From: Patiria pectinifera
Lineage: Eukaryota; Echinodermata; Asteroidea; Valvatida; Asterinidae
DNA length: 64,000 bases
Assembly (NCBI GenBank): GCA_029964075.1
Contig: CM057135.1
Coordinates: 29,501,366 to 29,565,365, forward strand
Direction: 5' to 3'
Shown here: positions 24,001-33,000 of the stretch, in pieces
Layout of the letters: each line of letters starts with the position of its first letter
How positions within the stretch are numbered: position 1 is the stretch's first letter
Position numbers and translations under genes: made by a program
Notes under the pieces: model-generated
Database searches by the model: none
The model's input: the letters and a program-made list of their open reading frames with translations, nothing else
Told to the model about the DNA's origin: nothing

Positions 24001-27000
24001 AAAGAAAGCCTTGGAATCGTTCGAGTCGGCGAGCTTCTGGATCTCCTCCGCCTTCTGAAGCCACCATCGATCCTCCATGGCTCGCAGCTCTCTCTGGACT
24101 CTGGCTTTCACATCATTGTAGCGCTTGGTTGCTTGCCTGGTCCGGCGACCAGTCAGGAGGGCCTGATGTGCGATTCTCCTTTCTTCCAGGAGGGCCTTTA
24201 TTTGCTGGTCGTTCTCGTCGAACCAGTCTGCGTGCTTGCGTTTCGGTTGACCCAGCTCGGAAGCCGCTATCTCATACACGTTGTCTCTGAGATTTTTCCA
24301 TGCCTGTTCTACGGTCAGAGTTGCCGCAGGTGGCAGTGCTTCCAGACGCTCAGCCATAGCACGGGCCAGTGATCCTCGGCAGTGCGGATCTTGCAGCTTG
24401 TCTGTGTTTAATTTCTTAGGCGGCGCCTTTGCAGTCCGCCTGCATCTAGCTTCGACCGTGAATCGGCAGATTGTTCGAATCATTACGTGGTCGGTGTCAC
24501 CGTCAGCTCCCCGCATGGCCCTGGTGCTGAGTATATCAGTAAGATCAACTCTGCGGACCAACGCATAGTCAAGGAGATGCCATCGCTTTGATCGAGGGTG
24601 CTGCCAGCTGTAGAACCACCTCGGCGGGATATTGAAAAAGGTGTTGGTCACAGCTAGGTGTAGTTCAGTGCAGAGGTTGAGTAGTAGCTCGCCATTCGAA
24701 TTTAGCTTCCCTCTGCCGAACTTACCAATCACTCATTGCCACAGTGTGTGATCACTCCCCACACGTGCATTGAGGTCGCCGAGTACCACTAACTTGTCCG
24801 ACTTGGGTACAGCTTCAAGGTGACGGCGCAATGAGTGGTAAAACTCCTCCTTGATTGCGTCGTCGTTTGTCATAGTTGGCGCATATACGCAGAATAGTGT
24901 CATATGACGGTTGTCAGCAGCCGAGAGTTGCAGACGCAGAGAGATCATCCTATCGGAGATGCAGACAGGGTGAGTGGTCATTTCCGGGAGAAGTTGGTTG
25001 GCGACAGCAAAAGCGACGCCAGCCTCACGGCGTTGCCCCACATCTCGACCGGACCAGAAGTAGGTGTAATTTTTTTCTCGTAAACTCCCAGTGCCACTGA
25101 ACCTCATCTCTTGGAGTGCTGCAATGTGGATGCCGTATCGCTCCAGTTCTCGATCGATCAAAGCTGTCTTCCTTTGAGGGCGCTCTGGGTTGTCTATCAT
25201 CGTCCTTACGTTCCAAGATGCCAGTTTATACAGTCGTTTTGTTTTTTGTTGTGTCTTTCGGCCACAAAATGGAGATCCCACCGGGCGTGGCGACCCGGCC
25301 AGGAATGAGATGAGCGGGCTTTGTTTACTCCTCCTTTTATCGGAGCGTCCCAGGATGTGGGCAGGCAGTGCCTCCCTGAACAGGGCTGCCTGGTCGTCTG
25401 AGCAGGACCTTGGCATTCCGCCGCTCTGCAGACGTGCCACGGCCATCACACTCAGACCGCCTACGTGCAGACTTCCAGCTAATGGCTCCCAGCTCCTCAA
25501 GCCTGCCACTGACGCTTTTGATCCATCGCCGCAGGACTTTTGTACTCCAGCCTTCGCTATGGTTTAAGGTGCCAGAGTGCTCGCGACACACAGAGGCACC
25601 CTGAGATATCTCCTCCAGGCTCCAGCGGAACGTCGATGACGCGACGGCTGGTGGAAGGGATAGCCGGGTTTGAGTTTGGAGTGTCCTTCTCCTAGCCTTT
25701 GACAGAAAGTCTTCCCACAAGGCAGTGGGGGTTCAAAGGGGGGAGGCAGGCAGGTAGGGCTGCCGACTGGAGGCACGGAACCAGTGTGTCTACAGCCCGG
25801 GCGTTGACCCAAGAGACGCCGCAGTTCATCCGCTCGTATGCCTCAAGCAGGAACAGTCCGGAGACGGCAGGAGGCCGCGGCTCGGGATTCCGGAGCTGAA
25901 CACCATTGGCCCATGGCTGGGGCAGGGGTACCGCAAACCCAGTGGTTGAACCGGTGGGATGCCGCTAACGGGGCCCTGTCTCCTCCGACCGTAACCCTGG
26001 CAGGGGGGCTAACGGGTGCTAGGTCTTGCCAAGGACCACCCGGAGGCAGCGACTGTAAGGGGTAGCCTCATCTGACCCCACGCTTTCCACAAGGTACTAA
26101 CGTTGTCGCCGGACGCAGTTTAAAGTCATACCCGGGACAAACTTAACTGATAGGACTTACGGAAGATAAGAAGATAAGTTTAAAGTTAACAACTCGTATT
26201 TTAATGAGAAGAATTGATGCCAATACAGTTGACTGTGTACTGATAATAGGGCCTATGATAAACTAATGGTAGAATAACTGTTAAACGAAATGACTTGTAC
26301 AAGTTTAATGCATCGAAGCTTTATAGGTCAAGACGCTATGATTATTATGAATAAGAATAATATTTGGCGCAGTGGTTTATGGCCATCAGAGCATTGCAAG
26401 AGACATTTTGTTATGATGCGCTAGCTCCTTGCGTTATGTACGCGCCCAAACGCTATAAAAGACGAGCCAAGTCGGGGCTCGGTGTTCAGATCGTGACTGG
26501 TTCTGGCCCGGTGAGGACGTTCACCCAGAATAAGGAGCGCGTCGTACTCAACGTTCGATTGCAATGCACATTGGCGCTCCGCCTCATCGTTATCCACATA
26601 GACATTAGATTATACGCATCGGCACGGTGTGTTCCAACAGTATTGGAAGACAATAAAACCGTTATTATTATTTGAAGAAGAACACGATCTCTCCAGTCAG
26701 AATTCTTGTCTAGTCTCTAGTCCTTTAGTACTTGAACCAGTAATTTCGCGCCCATTACAGTATATTAAATAAATGGATTTTTAAAATTCAGTTCAAAGTC
26801 TGGCCATAGTTCTATTCTTCACAGAGTTCTTCATCATGTCTCACAGTGAGACATATTGTAGATTCCAAGGTCTGCATCGTCAGCAGAAGGAACAAAAATC
26901 AAAACATCTCCATTTACAGCTGCAAAAAAAATGGAAAAGGAAATGAAGCAAGATTAAAATAATGCAAAACACAACATTTAAATGTGTAGTAAACCTGGGT

Positions 27001-30000
27001 TTCTGACCTACCCTTTTCCATGTATGGACTGGCCTGCAGTCCTGCGCATGCGCAATATATGCGACTCCCGATGCCCTCTGACCCTTTTTTCGCGCGTTTT
27101 ACTGAGACATAAAGATGGAACCATTGAAGTCAATTACTGAATAAACACGTATGCAAGAAAGTGTCAACAACTTGAGACTGGAAGTGTCTTTTTAGTCTGG
27201 TTTTAGTCATGTAACTTATTCCCGGTGATTTCTGGGACTTACACAATCCCTTGACGGCCCGTCGGAGGTGTCCAAGCCGAAGAAAGGGTGAGTTTCACCC
27301 CGGAAATTACTACATTGGCGTCGTAGACAGGATTTAGAAATACGACACCGGACCAAATTTGTGGCGTGCTGGAAACCACGGATTGATCGGCAGTGCGGCG
27401 AGCCAAGTTGGGGAAGGGAAATTTCCTCATAGGGGTTTCGGCAACACTGTGTTGTAATTTCTAAATTGTGAATCGAGTTTATACATTTGTTGGAACGTGG
27501 GTTTTGCGTTCCGGAGTTCAAAAATAAACTGTTCAAATTTGTGATCAGCAGGAACGGGTTACAGGTTGGTGACCTCGGCTGAACACGGTTGTTAAGAAAA
27601 AGAGAATAAGAGAATAAAGATAAATATAAGCAAACAAAGAAAAGATGGAGAAAATACAGATAAATTGTTGTTCATATCGGGATCTGGCAGCTTTCCCTGG
27701 TATTGGAAATGCGCTTGCCAACACGATCATTGATTTGAGAAGTGCTCGGGGAAATTTGACACCGGAGCTGCTCATGAGCATTCCTTATTTAGCAAGCATG
27801 CCCGCTCTATTAGAAGTCTTTGACTTCAGGCCATATGTACCCTATTCTGAGAAAACGAGATATGGGGAAATGGCATCGCCCAAATCACCTCAAGCGAAGC
27901 CAGTGCTGACCCATGCAACGAGTCCAGTCATGTGGGAAGGTGCCCACCGTTACCCTCCCTGTAGAACTCCAAAGATGGATTTTTCACCATGTGGGTTCCA
28001 GGGGGCACCAGACCTAGCTTTTGACAGGTACCCACCACAACCACAGTCGACTACCTATCACCCACAGTCGACCACCTTCCAACCACAGTCGACCAATTTC
28101 CAACCACAGTCAACCTATCTTCACTCGGTGCACCCACGTGCAATGCGGTATGACTATGAGGATGTTATTCCGACTTCAGTCGGGCTAGACACCTCAACTT
28201 CTGCTGGGCCGAGGGGACCTGGGTTTACTAGGTGGAGAGAGAACACACCCTCATCCAGGCATCCCACCCTACCCAAGACCATTACCTATGATGGCAAGAG
28301 CAGTTGGCAAGCATTTTTTGGCAAATTCACTTCATATGCCAACGAATGTAACTGGTCTGCCAAGCAGAGGAAAAATAATCTGTGTTGGTGCCTGGAATCC
28401 AAGGCAAGTGAGTTTTATGCCCTGCTTGCTGAGCGGGAACCTCACTTAGAGTATTTCGACCTGATCCAAAAAATGGAAAAAAGATTTGGACTACGTGACC
28501 TACCTGAGGCCACACAAATGCAATTCAACTATGCGAGACAGTCTACAGATGAAACCATTCTAGATTGGGCAGATCAAGTCTTGTACTTGGCTACGCGGGC
28601 CTTCCCTGACCTACCCGAAGTACATGTGCAGAAACAGGTGGTTTTGAGATTCTGCCAGGGTTGTTTAGATCGTGAGGCCGGCCAGTATGCTATCAACACC
28701 AGGCCAGCTACAATTGAAGCAGCCATTGACCGAGTGAAATGGTTCCAACATACGCAGAGAGCCATATACGGTCGATCTAGAAGGGAAGTAAAGCAGATTT
28801 TTGCCGACGATGACATTCCAGATGTTGAGGCAGAATTTGGTAATGCGGATATCGACAGACCTATCCATCCCAAAAATTCCAACAGCGGTGATTACTCCAC
28901 TCTGGAGAAACGAGTGTCTACTTTGGAAGACAAGATTGGCTCCATTCAGCGCTCGTTAGACCTACTAACAGAAGCCCTACGAAGTCAAGGCCCCCGTGAG
29001 AGATCCCGGTCACCTGGACCTGACCCTTCCAAGAATACCTGCTACAAGTGCGGCAAACCGGGACATTTCAAGGGGGATTGCCCCGACATAAAGTCAGTCT
29101 CCTTCATGAAGGAAGAGGAGTCAAACTCCAGTGGGTCGGAGAACGAGGCCAATCTTCGTCCCAAGCAGATGTTGGCCAACCCCCAGCAATAGATGCAGTA
29201 TCTGGTGTTGGTGCCCTGGCTAATCCGGGCACTATCACCGCATCACCCATACATTCCCTGTCCGAGAAAGGAGATTCATCTGACCCCATCGTGTCCTTAC
29301 GCAAATTGTTTGAGGAGGATTCAACCCTGCCTGAAAGCCACCCCACAGATAACTCAGCAATAAGTGAAGATCCTCGCCTGCAGCACCTTGAGGGGTATGG
29401 TGATGGAGGGGATGCCAGTTGTCCTAAATTAAATAGTGGAGGGGGACAAGCTGAGACAACAGAGGTTCCTTCTCAAGAGGGGGAGGAGGAAGTTGAAGTC
29501 ACCGTCAGGGCAATTGTGGATACGGAAGCGGAAGTCACTATAATTTCTGACCACATCTATCATTCTCTTAGTCCCAAACCACCCAAGGTCAAATCGGTGA
29601 TCTTCAATACAGCACAAAGAAACATGGAGATGCATGGAATCATGCCGGTTCTAGGAGCTGCAAAGATACGCATGGTTGAAGTCCGGAAGTGGGACTACCA
29701 GGAAGGCTACTGGGTGTACCGGTACTTTTTGGACACGGCAACCCTCAAAGGTGAACCACCATGGACAGTGGCATGTAGAGTGACAGCCCTAGGCAGAGCT
29801 GGGCAGTCCCTAGTCGTTGCCACAGTTCAACTTTAAGAGACTGCAACAGAAACCTCCAGCGAGTTCCAATTGAAGCGTGCAGGAAAACTGATTCATGGGC
29901 GTCCACCAACTCATTGGTCATCATCAAAATCTTCTCAACGGAGCAACATGAGGCTACTACCCCATGGACTAAGAGCCTGCCATACACTGAGACCGACTCT

Positions 30001-33000
30001 CCTCACCTGAAGATTCAATCAACAACAGGGGTTGACACACCAGCCTTCCTGGGGGACGCTGTTAACTTAGTTGCCTAAGTGAAGAACATTAACAATTAAA
30101 AAGAACATTAACAACTGTGAATGTTAATATTGGAAGTTATGCAGGCAGCAAAAGAAATGCCATTTCGCTTTATGGGATATGACATTGAGGGATCTGATAT
30201 TTATGGGATATCTCCTTGTGGGATATGACATTAAGGGGATACGATTTTGTCCAGTGAACAGGGGGGAGTGTAGTAAACCTGGGTTTCTGACCTACCCTTT
30301 TCCATGTATGGACTGGCCTGCAGTCCTGCGCATGCGCAATATATGCGACTCCCGATGCCCTCTGACCCTTTTTTCGCGCGTTTTACTGAGACATAAAGAT
30401 GGAACCATTGAAGTCAATTACTGAATAAACACGTATGCAAGAAAGTGTCAACAACTTGAGACTGGAAGTGTCTTTTTAGTCTGGTTTTAGTCATGTAACT
30501 TATTCCCGGTGATTTCTGGGACTTACACAATCCCTTGACGGCCCGTCGGAGGTGTCCAAGCCGAAAAAAGGGTGAGTTTCACCCCGGACATTACTACAAA
30601 TGTATAAAAAATATATGACACAAAAATACATTGGAAGAAGGAATAGCCAAGCCCAAGTCATTATCACAAAATTAAATTTGAAATTGAACCAGTTTTCATA
30701 TTTACTGCACATAACCAAATCCTTGTTTACCCGCATATTATACCCAAAACTCGACTCCAAAGCGGTGCCTGTCACAAGCGATGTGTGTGGTGGGGTTACG
30801 TGCTCGAACTCCCGGCACGGCTGGCCGGCGACGACCGCGTGATGCCACCGAATGGTGTCAGATTTCTTCCCACGAGCATGACGAGGGAAAGATTTCCAAA
30901 TACGAAGTTCACTCAACACTCTGTGTACAAACCCTATGAGAGTGGACTGAAAAATTCTAAGTGTTTTCTAAGAAAATCCTTGTATTTTCTCGCTGCTCAA
31001 ATTGACTTTGATGACAAGAAATTGCTATCTGGAGGCTTGTTAGTCAATACAGAGGAAAACTAGTGAACTTCGCACATGGTAATCTTGCCCCTCGTTCACT
31101 ACTTTTCAGAAGTTAAAATTCCGTAAAAAAAACACTTTTAGAAATATGCCCTTTTTTGAAGAGATATCAGGAAAAAAGTTAAATTTTCATGCAAAATCAT
31201 CCCAAAATTCAAACTTGGATAAAATTGGTTTACAAAATGATATTTTCATAATTTAAAAAGTATTTATCATTTTGATGAAGCCTCCTTACCAACCGGGGTG
31301 CTTAGAAACCGTCAGAGGCGATGTCATCGCTGATATGGGGCACAGATTTCTATATAAAGACTGGATAGCAACCTCGTCCCCAGGGTGTCGAGCAGTACGC
31401 GCCCATTACTACCTGCTCTCTCACCCTGGTATTGGATCATTTGCATGTGCAAGATTTTTGCAGACGTATGCAAATGAGGAACAGTCTGGTGCCTGGATAT
31501 GCGTTACACATTAGCGTTTGTTTTTGTATGCGGTGTCTGGGGTAAAAACAGAGTCAATTCGTAGCAGCGCGAGCACGGCGTGAGTTACGAAAACACGATT
31601 TTTGAAAACAAACTGTTACGATCTTATCAAGACAACATGCAGTATCATATTTCATATTAATATGAGCAAATTGGAAAGGAAATTAGTATTTTCGACAAGG
31701 CGTGGACGAATGATCGCGAACAACACGTACTGCACGTTGTGAATATATAGCACCAAGTACACGATAAAAATCCATTACTAGCCAATTGTGGTATCCAATC
31801 AGGATACAGGAAGAAAGTTTCCTATCCAGGGTTTACTATTGGAAACGCGGTTGGAAATAAAGTAAGCACTGGGGACGAGGTTGACTGGATAGCGGATATG
31901 CATACAACATTCACACAGAAGACTTTGCATATTGACCAATTCGCCCCCGGTCTCACGAAGATGGCCGCGTATGATACGAACGTTCTACGCGTAAATACGC
32001 GCGCGTTGTATCAACAGTTGACGCGCATTTTGGTCACGTACATATTATGATGTTCTAAAAGGGACACGTTTCCGTAGTGATTATCATTGCAAAACGCCGA
32101 AAAAGTGATATTTGCGGTATTTTAGTAACCACGACGTTAAAAAAAAATTGTAGTTAACCTTGGTCAGTGGTGACCGGTGGTGGTCAAAATATAAGTCAAG
32201 TGAACCGCGACGTTACAAAAGAAATCATGCTGTCTATAAAAACGGCAACTTGTCCTTTGTAGATCACCAGCCGGTCTCACCAATATGGAGTCAAATTACA
32301 TTGTACATTGTGCGGCTCTTTATTAGCTATCCAGTCTTTATATAGAGATCAGTGATATGGGGTGGTAATAATTGGTGAGTTTTCGCGCTGATAAATAAAT
32401 GAATATTCATGAACCGATGATTAGGAGTGCATACGCGCGCGTACGCCCGCCATTTTTTAAAAAAAAATACGCGCACGCGCAAACCGTTTCGCGCGGAATG
32501 AGATACGCGGGACTCCAACACTGCGGTGCGTCGCGCAACCCACAGGAGGCCCGCCCGTCGCCTGTTCATTCAATGCTGCATCCAGAGTCTGGTCCATGAG
32601 ACGCCAACTGCCGCCTGCCCAGCTGCCAGAAGATGTAGCCAAGGTCTGCAAACGCAAGACCAACGGGGAGTGCCCCATTTGCGAGCAGTTCATCGCCCTC
32701 TGCTGCCACCATGCCAAGCACTGCCAGGAGCAGAAATGCCTGGTGCCATTCTGCCTGAACATCAAACACAAACTCAAGCAGCAGCAGCTGCAGCACAGGC
32801 TGCAGCAGGCACAACTGCTGCGCCGACGCATGGCTACCATGCAGAGGGTGACTGCCCCAAACCAAGCCATGAACCCACAGGCTTCCACCACCGGTGCCAA
32901 TCCCATACAACATGGTGCACGACCTCAGCAGGCCACAGGAGTGGCACCCCAGCAACAAGGGGATATGAAACCAGAACAATGCCATTGGCCCACCACCAGC

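Larger units (their letters stand above)
22077..26138 (-). mobile_element. Nearly full-length non-LTR retrotransposon (LINE), about 4.06 kb
   Basis: The element is bounded by a perfect 30-bp target duplication beginning aaacttaactgataggactt (22047-22076 and 26139-26168). Its 3' end, on the left, is a TA microsatellite tail. On the minus strand an apurinic-type endonuclease ([27 protein letters not shown]) is followed by a reverse transcriptase ([34 protein letters not shown]) and a C-terminal segment with [10 protein letters not shown]. The clade is not resolved; it resembles LINEs common in marine invertebrates. Perfect flanks imply recent insertion. Confidence 0.93.
21966..26759. mobile_element. 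Solo LTR (about 700 bp) split by a LINE insertion
   Basis: TGTAACG at 21966 and CATTACA ending at 26759 are inverted TG...CA ends. Between them, once the LINE and its target duplication are set aside, lie about 700 bp with a TATA box (cgctataaaagacgag near 26452) and a polyadenylation-like AATAAA near 26653, as in an LTR. The flanking gtat is repeated on both sides (21962-21965 and 26760-26763). No internal genes remain. It is a fossil LTR left by recombination, older than the LINE within it. Confidence 0.7.
26985..30598 (+). mobile_element. LTR retrotransposon of gag-protease type, about 3.6 kb
   Basis: Two LTRs of about 330 bp (26985-27314 and 30269-30598) begin TGTAG and end CTACA and differ at only about two positions, which implies a recent insertion. 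Flanks share the 4-bp word aatg. The interior has a gag region with a CCHC zinc knuckle and an overlapping protease-like region. No reverse transcriptase, RNase H or integrase was recognised, so it is probably a non-autonomous relative of a Ty3-like family. Structurally it looks whole for a gag-protease element but lacks pol. Confidence 0.88.

Noticed and set aside
22139-25900. Plus-strand ORFs opposite the LINE
   Set aside because: They are antisense to well-supported endonuclease and reverse transcriptase frames and have no domain of their own.
26364-26675. 103-codon plus-strand ORF
   Set aside because: It lies in the proposed LTR around its TATA and poly(A)-like signals, so it is probably non-coding.
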